The notes under the pieces are model-generated. The model worked only from the letters and a program-made list of their open reading frames with translations, made no database searches and was not told where the DNA came from. From contig CM027381.1 of NCBI GenBank assembly GCA_015680905.1, positions 55,060,501 to 55,124,500 of the forward strand: DNA of 64,000 nt. The letters are read 5' to 3'. The position numbers and the translations under genes are program-made. This document shows, piece after piece, positions 1 to 11,400 of the stretch (within the stretch, counting starts at the first letter, position 1; each line of letters begins with the position of its first letter). The stretch comes from Coptis chinensis (lineage: Eukaryota; Streptophyta; Magnoliopsida; Ranunculales; Ranunculaceae).

Positions 1-240
1 CACTATAACTCAAATCTGATAATCCTGATTTTTGCAAGCAATCCACAAAGTCCTCTGCTTCACTGGGATGCATAGGCCTTCCCCCCACTCTCTCAACAGC
101 TTTTGTTATATTGTTAAAATCCCCTACTACACACCACGGTATGTTAGCTGAATTATGAATAGTCACAAGATCTTGCCAAAGCTCTAATCTGAGAGACTTC
201 ACATTTCTAGCATATACAACTGTTAAGAGAAACACTTCAG
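1..240 (-). mobile_element. LINE (L1-type) endonuclease fragment, cut by the window edge
   Basis: Read on the minus strand, positions about 240 to 1 are open and give a piece of an APE-type endonuclease of a plant L1 LINE. The visible order is FLLTVVYAR, then WCVVGDFNNI (the GDFN motif), then GGRPMHPSEAEDF. This is the middle of the endonuclease, so the element is truncated at its 5' end near position 240 and continues beyond the window start. The truncation point abuts the GASA start codon at 243, so any 5' leader of that gene within 240 bases is LINE sequence in antisense. Confident for the family; the exact junction is uncertain by about 10 bases. Confidence 0.8.
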
Positions 241-242
241 TA

Positions 243-1028
243 ATGGCTTTGAAAGCATTAGTCTTCTTATTGGCCTCTTTTCTTTTAGTTACTTCTTCTA
301 AGGTAGGACATTCAACCCCTAATTCTCTCTCTTTTTTTAAGTTTTGTTTCTCAATCTGCCTAATGAAACTATTTTGATATATTGCTTGCAGGTATCATCA
401 AATGAGGAAGAGAACTTCATGGAGGTAATCTTTGAGACTTGCTTGGCTCAATGTTATACTCTGAACAACATTTGCTCATTAAAAAAAATAATAATAAAAA
501 TAAATAAATAAAAAGGAAAATAAAAGAAATGGTTAATGCATAATATGAGTTTAATTTGGATATATTGTCTTAGTAATACGACTGACCTTAATGCAAACTA
601 GTTCAGCATGCTAATGATGTGTATGTTGATCTTTTACATTTAACTAGGCCACTTCCCTAACGAGGTCCCCAGCTCCAGTTAAGGCTCCATTCCCGAAAGT
701 GTTGCCTCCAGTGAAGTTACAAGGTAACATCAATGCTCCCTATCACCATTGGCGATATTACTATACTACTTTTTAATAAGCTAGTATTGATAGTAGTGTT
801 TGCTGTAACGGAAGTCGTTTTATTCACATTTTTGGTTTAATTGCAGAGTGTCCTTTATTGTGCAAGGGTAGGTGCAAATTGCACTTTAGGCCGAAACATT
901 GCATAAGAGCGTGTGAGAAATGCTGTCGGCGTTGCAAATGTGTCCCGCCAGGCACTTTCGGAAACAAGATGATGTGTGGAAAGTGTTACACCAATATGAA
1001 AACTCATGGGAGGCTTAAGTGCCCTTAA
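243..1028 (+). CDS. GASA/Snakin family cysteine-rich secreted peptide (gibberellin-regulated protein)
   Basis: Four exons: 243-302, 392-424, 648-723 and 847-1028, all with GT-AG introns, giving 116 aa. Residues 1-20 are a hydrophobic signal peptide (MALKALVFLLASFLLV...). A short acidic then proline-rich spacer follows (PAPVKAPIPKVLPPVK, with small differences), as in GASA14-like proteins. The last 60 or so residues are the GASA domain with all twelve cysteines (ECPLLCKGRC, CCRRCKCVPPGTFGNK, ending RLKCP). Family members are small apoplastic peptides linked to gibberellin response, cell growth, redox balance or antimicrobial defence; which of these applies here cannot be read from the sequence. 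The start is fixed by the signal peptide. A LINE piece lies directly upstream, so the promoter is unusual. A second GASA gene lies tail to tail at 2124-2945. Confidence 0.9.
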
Positions 1029-2123
1029 AATTTTCGTTAGTTACTTAGTATATGATCCTGATGTTCTATTGTACGAAATTTTCGGGCAAGTTGTGGTTGT
1101 TGTACTAATCGATCCAATTATTATAAAAGAAAAAAGGTTCAAGAATGCAATGGATCCTAGAAATGGAAATAAATATTTTTGACTTCGGAAGCTCGTGCAA
1201 CTTGAAAATTAGACCCCTTATAAATAAACAGAAAAGGTTTGCAAAACTACGTAATCACATTTGAGAGGTGACATGACTTGGTATCTATTCACTGGTGTAT
1301 TACTGGCTTTCAGTTCTTAGAAAACTTATAACTTCATGACTTGGAACTTCCGAGGGCTGGAGAGAGCCAATTTGTTTACACCCAGATAATATCTAACATA
1401 AGACGTACACCTGGCTTACTGGATGTCTGGATCATCATTCATCAGTTTTTTTTTTTTTTTTGGTAAAGACGGTTATGGTCTTATGAATCATCATAGAAAA
1501 GACTACCCAAATTTTGGAAGATCGCCACTCTGTCTCTCTTTATAGTGTTGTGATTTGTGAATACTGAATGAGAGTGCAGACGACTTGAAAAATGGTAGAT
1601 GTTGACTCAAACATTCTTCTTGCAATCAGCATTTATATATCTGGCACTAAATGAGAGGGCTGTAGAGATTACTAGATACAACACAAATCAGCATTTCAAC
1701 CAGAACACTTTTAATTAACCAGAAGCAAAAATCAGCAGTCAACATTCAGCACTTAGTTGAAACAAACGTGCCCACAGAGCAGCATTTTATTTGGAGATTC
1801 TGTTAGTTGCATGCAAACGCAATGTCACAAAAGCCTCTTGTTAAAGCAGCAACAACAACAACTACCTAATGCAGCCCCTGGTTAGCCTTCTTTGAAATAT
1901 TAATCGCCCTGATTTCTGCCTAAATCACCCACCACGTACAAGAAACATAATGATACAGGCAACGAAATAAATATGTTCATACAAAAATAAGCTAATCTCT
2001 TGGAGACGCAACATACTACTCTAGCCAAGAAAAGGGAGTAGGAGACATTTAGGTACTGCTGATTCCGGTGAACCCTAACCCAGTACTAGTCATCCCCCTA
2101 AATACCTAATAGTACGTATGGAC
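1029..2123. other. Intergenic region between two convergent GASA genes
   Basis: This stretch should hold the 3' UTRs of both GASA genes. It contains a poly-T run near 1446-1461 and otherwise AT-rich sequence. I see no further coding segment in it. Confidence 0.5.
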
Positions 2124-2945
2124 TCATGGACATTTGAACCTGTTTCCATGGGTTTTCATGTTTGTGTAGCAGCTCCCACATAATTCCCTATTTCCTGCAG
2201 TCCCTGGGGGAACACATTGGCACCTTATACAACATGTTCCACATGCTCTAGTTCATATATTGGGCCTAGAATGGAGGCTACACCGCGCCGCACATAATCG
2301 TCTACAATCTGGAACAAATTGACAATAACCGCAAGTAATCTAGTAAATGAAGAAGGATGCCAACAGATACATAAAAAGGATTTACGTGGTACTATAGCTT
2401 ACACAGATGCACAACCTAGGTGCCGAGACAGAAAAGGTACACAAATAAGTTAATTAGCATGGCTATTGCAAATTAAAGGATTCAGTTTTACATTGATTTC
2501 CTAGCTTTGTAATGGCCGGAAAACAAAGCAATTTATAACAAACCTGTTTTCCCTGTACGCCTCCAAATGCCACATCTAACAACACCCTGTCATGTAAAGG
2601 AAATGTAAAAGCCACACTCAAAAATATTTGTCCAGCCATTATTCTACTACATGGACACCAAATAATGTGTGACACAGCTTGACAGCTTCAATAGCTTTTA
2701 TTATTACTATTCAAAATTTTCAATCTAAATGACAAGCATTTAGAAATAGATAAATATAATCCAAATTAAAATCTAGGGGGGGACAAAAAATTAGATATAT
2801 ATAATGAGTCAAAGAAAAAATTAAAGCGCTAAAAGAAGGTTGATTACAAAAGCCAACTAGCAAAAATGCATTGCTGTACCTCAGCATCAGCTAAGCAGAA
2901 GATTAAAATCACCACAAAAACAAGCACCCTTGAAGCCACTGCCAT
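2124..2945 (-). pseudogene. Second GASA gene, with a stop codon at the fourth domain cysteine
   Basis: Three exons on the minus strand: 2945-2880, 2586-2544 and 2308-2124, with GT-AG introns and phases that fit. Exon 1 encodes a signal peptide (MAVASRVLVFVVILIFC...). Exon 2 adds a short linker. Exon 3 is the GASA domain: DCRRLCAARC, SRPNI, stop, TRACGTCCIRCQCVPPGTAG, and an end at NRFKCP. The in-frame TGA (plus 2253-2255) sits where the family has cysteine 4 (SRPN-x-C); the other eleven cysteines are present. Apart from this codon the model would be 97 aa. It is therefore either a very recent pseudogene, a null allele, or a base error in the assembly. The gene structure differs from its neighbour (no proline-rich spacer), so it is a different GASA subclass rather than a fresh tandem copy. 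Confidence 0.8.
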
Positions 2946-3478
2946 TACAGTCAGATGAGGAAAACTAATCTTAATTAATTTGGTGATAAATGAACAGTAT
3001 TATTTGGAGTAGCAAAGGAGCTGAGCGTGGTATTATATATATATATATATTCCTATAATTAGTAAGTACCTTTAGGGTGCTGGCCGGTTTAGCATGCACC
3101 TTCAAATTTGTTACAAGTAGCATGCAATGTGTCATTCATGCAAGGTTGAATCCTCCAAGCATGAACACAAAGGTTAGTTGTTTAAATCTCATGAGACTGC
3201 AAGTTTTCATCCTATTCATTGTTGGAGTAGTTGTTGACTCAGAATGCTTTGGAAGGATTTGAATGTAGGACAGACATTAATTAGGATTGTAACGGCTGTC
3301 AAAAATTGGCCAAATTCATACATGTGACATGTAAAACACTACATGCCTACATGTGACATGTGTAGAGACACATAGTTGCGGGCAAATATGTAACTATCTT
3401 ACTTCCACTGCTCCACATTGTTTGGTTCACGATCACGTACGTCGCCCTGGCCATGTACGTTCTATTGTTGGGCTTTTC
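2946..3478. other. AT-rich intergenic stretch
   Basis: This is the promoter side of the minus-strand GASA copy. It contains a (TA)n tract near 3035-3050. No coding segment is recognised. Confidence 0.4.
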
Positions 3479-3708
3479 TTTTTTTGTGGATATGATATAC
3501 TCAATATTAAGATCATCTCTACAAAATTTCAGCTCATTTGGAAACATCTAACATTGGCAAAAAACAATTACAAAAATTCAACATTTATGGACCGTTAGAT
3601 TTCTTTTTAAAGATGACAACAATTTTTATCTATGTTAGAGATTTCCAAATGAACTGAAATTTTGGGAAGATAATCATTATGTTGAGTGCTTCATAACCAC
3701 ACAAAAAA
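3479..3708. mobile_element. Foldback MITE-like inverted repeat
   Basis: The left arm, about 3479-3554, reappears inverted at about 3632-3708. Both arms share AAAATTTCAG(C/T)TCATTTGGAAA and a TTTTTTGTG end, with scattered mismatches. The loop is about 77 bases. No ORF is present. Long arms around a short centre are typical of foldback MITEs; the superfamily and target duplication are not resolved. Confidence 0.65.
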
Positions 3709-3785
3709 TTAGGTTTGAATTTATTTTGTAGGTGAAGTTTTACTTACGTACTTATTTTATTTTAAAGCTTACTTTTTTAAATTTG

Positions 3786-3791
3786 TATATA

Positions 3792-3841
<50 letters not shown>
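3786..3841. repeat. (TA)n microsatellite
   Basis: An almost pure TA dinucleotide run of about 55 bases. Confidence 0.9.
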
Positions 3842-3843
<2 letters not shown>

Positions 3844-4042
3844 GCAAAAGTGTGTGGTCCAACATATAGTTTATATGAAGAATATTGTTCATATAGTATT
3901 ACAATGAAGCACCTCATTGTATTGAGGTGATGGATACTATAGTGGTACATAGCCTATATCACCCCCACAACTTAGCTTATAATATTGATCTATTTATCCG
4001 ATCAAGATTTATAAAATGAACTTGGGGTGATCCATATTACAG

Positions 4043-4396
4043 GGTACACAATTCCAGTTGGCTGGACAGTTATGATATGCCCTCCAGCACTTCACCTGAA
4101 CACCAAAAAGTATGAGGATAATCTTGCCTTCAACCCATGGCGATGGAAGGTCACCGACATGTCATAGTTCTTATTTGTGAAATTTCCATTTTCATGCAAT
4201 ACGCTAATACTACAAAATTTTAAATTCTCTAATCACTGTCTCCTACCATACTGTAGGGCCAACAATCAAATACCGCATAAAAGAGTTTCACTGCTTTCGG
4301 TGGAGGAATGAGATTATGTGCCAGAGCAGAATTCTCAAGAATTCACAAAGTTGCAAATGTTTGTCGTGTTCTCCGTTCATTTGTTGCAGAATTTAG
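4043..4396 (+). pseudogene. Cytochrome P450 (CYP87/CYP708-like) C-terminal exons, broken
   Basis: Two adjacent exons of a plant P450 remain. Exon 4043-4149 reads GYTIPVGWTVMICPPALHLN, then KYEDNLAFNPWRWK, the region before the heme loop; both borders fit splice sites. Exon 4257-4396 holds the heme-binding loop FGGGMRLCARAEFSRI. In that loop the glycine two positions after the heme cysteine is arginine, and an in-frame TAA lies at 4278-4280. No upstream exons (I-helix, ExxR) or final exon were found nearby. The wording is closest to membrane-associated brassinosteroid/triterpenoid-type P450s such as CYP87, but this is from memory. It is a dead fragment. Confidence 0.75.
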
Positions 4397-6410
4397 GTAA
4401 GGATCATTCAAGCCACTTTTTAAAAAAGTTTGTGCAGGTGCGCGCGTTGAAGTACTAGATATGTGTAAGTATGTGCATGAGACATGTATATGCGTAAGTA
4501 CTAGATATGCGTGAGTATGTGGATGAGATTTTGTGCAGGTGGTATATATAATAAACTGAAAACCGATTCACGTGCTAATGTAATAAACTGACAGAGTTTG
4601 CGTGCATATATTCTCTTACCCTCTTGGAGTTATGCTCTTTAAGTATGTGCATGAGTTATATAGGTGCTGCATCACCAAATATATTGTTTGATTTCATATA
4701 AACCAACGTTATGACTTAATCCTTTTACTTGAGTGATCATGTGTTCTAAGTCTAATTAATTTTATGATTCGCTGGAATATTGTTTCAGAACGCATTATCT
4801 GCTCTATATTCTATATCTATTGTCTGTGACTTCACATAAAATTTACCAACATCTGTATTGGCGTGTAATTTGTTTTACATATCATACTCTAAAAGATGGT
4901 TACTATTATTTGTAGAACTTCCAGATAGTCACCCACTTTCACCAGTCACCCACTTTCACCAAACTAGATTTTAAACCTCACAAACTTACAAACCAATTTA
5001 GTTCTTAATATTTTTTTCGGATAATATTGCTAGAATTCCAACAATTTTGGTATGAGTTTGCGTGTATATATTCTCTTACCCTCTTGGAGTTATGCACTTT
5101 AAGTATGTGCACGAGTTATATAGGTGCTACATCACCAAATATATAATGGTTTTTCTGTTTAGCTGCTTTCAAATTTGACTCTCCCACTATTTAGCTGACG
5201 TTGCGCCCTTTAACAGCTCATTTTGGCAGCTCTCCATTAGACTCGCTCTCATAGTGTAATGATTGTAAATTTGGTAATCACATTACTTGAAAATCATTTG
5301 TTTCTAATAAATAATATGCAATTGAAATAAATCAAATGACTCAAAATTAAGAAAATTTCAGTATTCTTCTATAAGCGGCCTAAAAGGTAGTTCAGTATCT
5401 TATGATCAGGTTAAGTTATGCTATTAATTTGATTTCAATTGGTTTCTTTATATATAGTTCTATTAATGAATTTAAAATTGATATGATGAATTGAAATCTT
5501 TATAATATAGTGATGTTCAGATTAATATGCTCCATCAATGACGTGGGTAAGACATCAAAGGTGGATAAGCAAATGGAAGCAAAGGTGCACACTGATTAAG
5601 CAACTCTTGGTATGTTATCTCTCTCTAACAACACATTGGTTCATGTGATCCCCAAAATAGAATATTTGTTTGATTCAATTTGGTGTTACGTACTCTATGT
5701 TAATATTCTATTGTTAGTTGTTGTGGAAGTTTGGAATATTGATATGTTGCTAATTGTGAAAAATACATTTTGTGGAAGCTTTAAATGTATTTGAGATCGA
5801 AAGTAACATCAATAGAGAGTGGGGAGATAACAAGATTTAGGTAAATCATTTAGAATTTGGTTGAAAGATCCAAGTTTAAGATCTGTATTCACCTCAAGTA
5901 ATGCAACTATATGCATTTGTGTCAAAAGACTCTGAATTGGGTATAAAGCCTATGGGCCATAGTGACATATGCCTCTTTTAGTAGTATTACAAAGGCACAA
6001 TTTGTATGAACAAAAGTGCATAACGAAGCCTCGGTATGCAGTATAGTGTGATTAGATGGCCAATAATTATGCAACTCAATTGAGTCTGTGTAGCAACTAT
6101 GCCATGATCTAGCCATAGTTTGACATGTTGTTCAATCGTCTAAGGTAGCTAACAGTGTTGTAGGTCGTAAGACAATTGATTGTCGTCAAATCCTAACGTT
6201 GCAGTACTTTAAGACATGAATATTTATTTGTTTGTTGTATCAATGGGATTTTTGACTAAGATGCTAAGGTATTTACTTCAAATGTAACAAACTAAGATCA
6301 CATTGGCTGACCCAAATAAACATGTCAAAAGGTGATTATATTTTTTCCACTGCTATCTTCATTCTTCGAGTAGTTGTTCGTCATATTTAATTCGTTCTTC
6401 TATTTTCCAG
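4397..6410. other. Intergenic region with short repeats
   Basis: Besides the direct repeat pair listed separately, there is an 18-base tandem copy at about 4926-4965 (AGTCACCCACTTTCACC twice). No coding segment is recognised; short ORFs here have no family resemblance. Confidence 0.4.
4596..5145 (+). repeat. Pair of ~90-bp direct repeats
   Basis: Positions 4596-4685 and 5056-5145 are near-identical: both begin GTTTGCGTG, contain CTCTTACCCTCTTGGAGTTA and end CATCACCAAATATA. They differ at only a few bases and lie 460 bases apart. This could be a local duplication or two ends of a small unclassified element. Confidence 0.75.
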
Positions 6411-6497
6411 CTTAGATTTTGGGAACGGTTCATTTAATGGAGCAGACTTGAAGATGATTATGGCAAATGAGAAGCTACTTGGGATTGCACTAGAAAG
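6411..6497 (+). pseudogene. Exon fragment of a group I bZIP transcription factor
   Basis: An acceptor (TTTTCCAG) precedes an open stretch reading LDFGNGSFNGADLKMIMAN, then EKLLGIALER, with a GT donor after it. This matches the segment just N-terminal to the basic region of VIP1/RSG/PosF21-like bZIPs (FGNG, GAELKKIMANEKLAEIAL...). The basic region and leucine zipper that should follow are not found downstream. It looks like a stray exon left by duplication or carried by a transposon. Confidence 0.65.
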
Positions 6498-6857
6498 GTG
6501 AATATATTTTATCAACATCTATCTTCTTCGAGTAGTTGTTTGTCAGATCTTGGTGTGCCTATTATATTGGATGATGTAAGGTTTCAAGGTATTAGCCAAT
6601 CGTTAGTCAGTTGTCTCACTCCAAGGAACACCAAATGAGATATATATATATATATTAGAATTGGAGCGTAGGGTGTAGAGAGAAGCTACCAAATTGTCTG
6701 TACAACTAACATTGTTGTGAAAAGTAACACATTCTTACTTAATAGGCATGACTTGAGTCCCTAATTCAAAGTACATTATATTGATGTTTCTTTTTATGAT
6801 GGTACGCATCAAAAACCTTTTATCTAAGGGGATAAGTGTTTGTAATGGTGATGGCAA

Positions 6858-8498
6858 TAAGGCGAGTCTTCAACCTAAACTTATTTCAAATATTTTGGCT
6901 AGGCTTCCCGTAGAGGAAGTTTTGTGATTTAGGAAATTAGGAGTGTATGCAAGGGATAAGATGGTATGCCTTGACAAAGGATCACGTCTTCATTCAAATG
7001 TAGTTAAAAAAGAGCACTATGTTTACCACCCCACATCATCCTTGCAGTGAAGACTAATGTTCATATATACAAAACGGATGATGAGCCTATAATCCGTTTA
7101 TATTTACCACCTCACATCATCCTTATTTGACCCTTATCATTTTTTAATACAATATAAGGGCTTATATCATTTTTATACATAATAGAAAAATGCAAAGAAA
7201 TAAGATCACTTTTTTTAATTTTTCAACTTTGTTTTCGATTCGTCAGTGTTTCATTTGTTTGTATGGTCTATAATTGTATAAGTCAATTCAGTTTGGTTGG
7301 TGATTGTTTGTATTCTATAATATACACTTTATTTTATAAGCGTAGTGCGCATTTTTCAATTGTTGTAAGGGTAGATTGCTGAGTGAGATGAAGATATATT
7401 TGCGGACCAGGTTGTTATATGTAACCAAGGAATCTCCTTAATTAACTTGGATGTCAGAATAATTTTTGTGGCTAGGAGGGGATACATGGCACTGTGACTA
7501 GTTGATATAACAATATATATAATTAGTAAGTAATAATGGAGCTTTGACTAGAACTTTGGCTCCTTACCCCTCACCATATTAGTACCCTATGAAGAGGTTA
7601 TTTCAGGTAAGCACATATGAATCTTTTTCTAATTGGTTTTGTTATCTTAGCCTATGGAGGAATACTCAAATATAGTAAAACTAAGTTTGTTCTAATAAAA
7701 AGGCTTGGAGCTATTATGCAAATGACTGAAAGATGTCAGCTTATGGGGGTTGCAACATATAGTAGTAGTGTGTTGTTATTCCCAAAGTACAAATGTGCAA
7801 TTGAGGCAATCACCGCAAAGGAAGCACCCCCTTGGTATTGTCAATACTTAGTACCATCATTCAATGATATCTCCTTGGCTTAGTCTGTTGTTTACCTTAT
7901 TACTGTCTATTGATAAATTGTGATTTGTTATTTCAAGACTCTCTCCGTTGCGAATCTCACAGTGGAACTTCTTGCATTTCCCAATTTGAAAAGTTTGAGA
8001 GTCCATATAAAAGGGGGATGCCTATATATGGTGAAATTTTAACATAATTATTTAGTTACTAGCCTAATGTTGAATCTCTTCTCTTTACCAAAGTAAGTTC
8101 CCCATAATGTTCTAAGTTCCCTATAGTGAAGTAAATATGGGAAATAAAGATAAAGTAAATTGTTGTAATTAATTTCTGTGCTAATGCTAAAGTATTGATT
8201 TTGGATTTTCATGTAGGAAGTTGATATAATTTTCTTTGAAGGTAATGGGTGTTGGACACTCAAAGCAATTCCTCAATCTTTTCTGTCACACTTGAAGTCA
8301 GTTGAGCTTAGGAGTTTTGATGGAAATGAGAACAACCTTGGTTTGGTTGAGTTTTTATTGAAAAATGCAATAGCCTTATAGAAAGTGACTATCAAATGTT
8401 CTTCAGCCCTATCCGCAAACCCAAAGAAGCAATTTGAGGTTACAAAGCAATTGTTAATGCTTCCCAGAGACTCAAAATGTGTAATCGACTTCTCCTGA
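6858..8498 (+). pseudogene. F-box/LRR/FBD protein gene remnant
   Basis: Three pieces lie in the expected order. An F-box-like stretch near 6860-6930 reads LQPKLISNILARLPVEEVL and then meets a stop. An LRR piece near 7935-8010 reads ANLTVELLAFPNLKSLRVHI. The FBD domain at 8217-8498 starts after an ATGTAG acceptor and reads EVDIIFFEGNGCWTLKAIP, then LKSVELRSFDGNENNLGLVE, and PKKQFEVTKQLLMLP near the end, followed by a normal stop. An in-frame TAG at 8379-8381 breaks the FBD exon. F-box proteins of this type would be substrate adaptors of SCF ubiquitin ligases; this copy is not functional. The FBD call is strong and the F-box piece is weaker. Confidence 0.7.
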
Positions 8499-11400
8499 AG
8501 TACTTGAATTTACAGGTATTATGAAAAAAAAAAATCTACTTGTAATTGACTGGTATTAAGGTATGTTTTTTAATTAGGTTTATTTACTGAATTTCTTATG
8601 CAGAGCCAAGGAAGAAGAGTGAAAGTGCACAAAGGGTTATTCGAAGTAGGTGCTTCTTTTCCCAACATCAATATAGAAAAAGAGGATGAAATCAGTAAAT
8701 TTCTGTCAGATTCCAGAAATTTAAAGGCATGCATTCTTCAGTTGAAGAGGAGCCCTTGCTCTAGGTAAAAGTTGTTTTGAACTTTCTATCAGTGGGGTAT
8801 CTCTAAAGGCTGTCAAAGCTTCAATGGATTCCTATAATCATGGGTTTAACAAATCTTATACTTGGAGGTATGGGTGAGGATGGTCTTTTTTATGCGACAG
8901 CTTACATTTTCCTTACGTATGTATGAACTAAATTTGCTTTGTTGAACTATTATTATTTCAAATTATGCTATGTCAAATATTCCAATCTCTCACTCATTCA
9001 CGTTCATGTAATCAAGATGCTATTTTAATTATATATAATTGTTGGATTTGGTTTATGAATTATTTTATCATCCCTATTTCTGTGTACATGCTCAAGGAAA
9101 AGATACACATGAGACTTTTTCATTTAAGTTTTTTGTTATGCATTCATACCGCCTTCATTTGAATATACTGACAGTTTTCCTTTTCTCCATATTTTTTGTA
9201 ATTATTTTCTTGGACTATATCAACATTTTGTGAGAGGGAATGTGTAATTGTGTTTCTTTAGATACGGCATTGCTTAAGTTGCTTCATGATAAGTTCCCCA
9301 CTATTGCAAGCACGGGTTAAAGCGACTTCTTGATGAAGCAATATAAATAACAAATTCTGTTGATGTCTAAAGGGGGTTTGCTGTAATATAATGATCCCAT
9401 CGAATCGGCTGGTTGACATGCCCCTGTTTTTTTAACACAGTAAGCCTAGAAAAAACAGGAATGTTACTAGGGAAGTGTGAACTTATTCAAATATTTTGAA
9501 GATAGTACATGAGAATATGAGCTGATAACCATGACCAACAAGGTAGGGGGGACTGCTCTGGATCAGAAAGATAGCGGACACTCCCACTGCGTGAGCGCCC
9601 TAGCTATCGACCCCACTTCGTGTGCGAAAGTTCCCAACCATTCAAACAAAATACTGTAAGCTCATAGAAAATTGCAGCTTGGTCTGCATAAAAAACAAAG
9701 TCTACATATTTTCCTTCCTATTTCATTATCGAGGAGTATAGCTGACACTGTCAGACTCTCATCTAGAGTGAGTGAGGAAAGAAGATGAGGAGGAAGGGAG
9801 AGCAGAGGACCTCTAGCAAGTAGACTCTTATCTACTTGCTTGCAGAGCTTGGAAATATTATTTGCAGCTTGACTGTATTCTAGATACATTACTTAAACTG
9901 ATATGTGTGCCATGGTGATGTACTAAGTTGTGATTGGTCTACCCTTGGAATTCCTAGTATGGCTGGGCTAGAAGCTATTTTCAGAAACCCTTCAGGAGAG
10001 TTTCTTCTTTCAATCTCTTCACTTTCTATTGCAAAGACCTGTAAAAATAAAGTGAAACTTGGTCCTTTTGTTGTTTTTAAGGCTTAAAGTGACTATATAT
10101 TATGCAATGTACTTAATCATAAGATCATCCACTATTAATGTAGCAAGCCCGGCAATGGTCGGGCCAATTAGCTAGTTATTCTTTGAAAGGTCACTTTTGC
10201 CTATAAGGAGCATAATAGAGGTAGAGTGTCTTAGATCTGCTATTTGCTAAGGGTCTAAAAGTAATTTGGACTTTATTAGTTTGTGACTTGAACGTGACAG
10301 CAGCCAGTTGAGACATAAGTCTAGATGAGTATAATTACACACGTACACGTACTTCAACTGAAAAGATGGTAGTGCTACTGTAAGCTTGTCATATGATATG
10401 TTTGCATACTCCTCTAGCCATCATAAGCCATATGACATTATAGTTTGACAAAAGAAAAACAAAAATAGGACAAAAAAAAGAGTATATACAATTAGATACA
10501 CCTTATTTATAGAAACCATCAGTTAACAAAAACAAATAATCTAATTAACTAACCTACAATTAATGATCTTGTTTACTCCTATGAAGTCCAGTGGGTGTGA
10601 GTTATAATCATTCTTTCAAATTAGAAAATTTTGTTACCTAAACTATAATATAATTTTGATTTTGAAAGCTTGACAAATAAACTAACAATTGTTTGATTCG
10701 CATTTAAAAAAAAAACGATAAACTTACAAATATTATACTAAAGAGAAAAGCAAGATCGAAAAATACGTGTACACTCTAATTGAGTTGTGCTGAAAACATA
10801 TAGCGCTAATTGGCTCACCCTGGAATAATTTCCTGACTCCGCCACTACCTACGACCTTGCTTGTTACCCAAGAAATACAAAACTTTCTAGTCAAATGTCT
10901 TCCTTATGTTTTCCAAGGTGCCTCCTCTTATAAGGAGAGCCTAGTCTCAATTGGAAGAGGAAATCGTGCTGCTAATTGTGCAACTTGATCTGGGCTAGCA
11001 TGGAATTTTGTACATCTGATGACACATGATACTTAGCTTTGACATCACGTCGCCTTGGTCTTCCATAGATGCTACTTCGAGATGGACACCACTATATTGA
11101 AAAATGAAGGTATATCAAAGTATGTGGATTGTTGGAATTAGTAATTTTAGATCTAGCTATTTTGGTTAAATTAGAGTTGCAGGTTAATTAATTAGAAAAT
11201 AGTGTGATTAGCAAGTATGAGTTGCTACCAAGTTAATGATATTGGCAATACAAATAAGATTAGACTTGGATTGGTATTAAAGCTCATAATTAGTAGTTTA
11301 GTAGGAATTAGTAGTTGGAGAAATTATATATATGTGTGAGTGCCTAGACATTAGCTTAAGAAGAAGTTAGAAAATAATAAGAGAGATGAATTGTTGAAAA

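Noticed and set aside
7617-7883. 88-codon plus ORF within the F-box/FBD remnant
   Set aside because: It does not resemble the F-box, LRR or FBD parts and has no splice-compatible borders that I can support.
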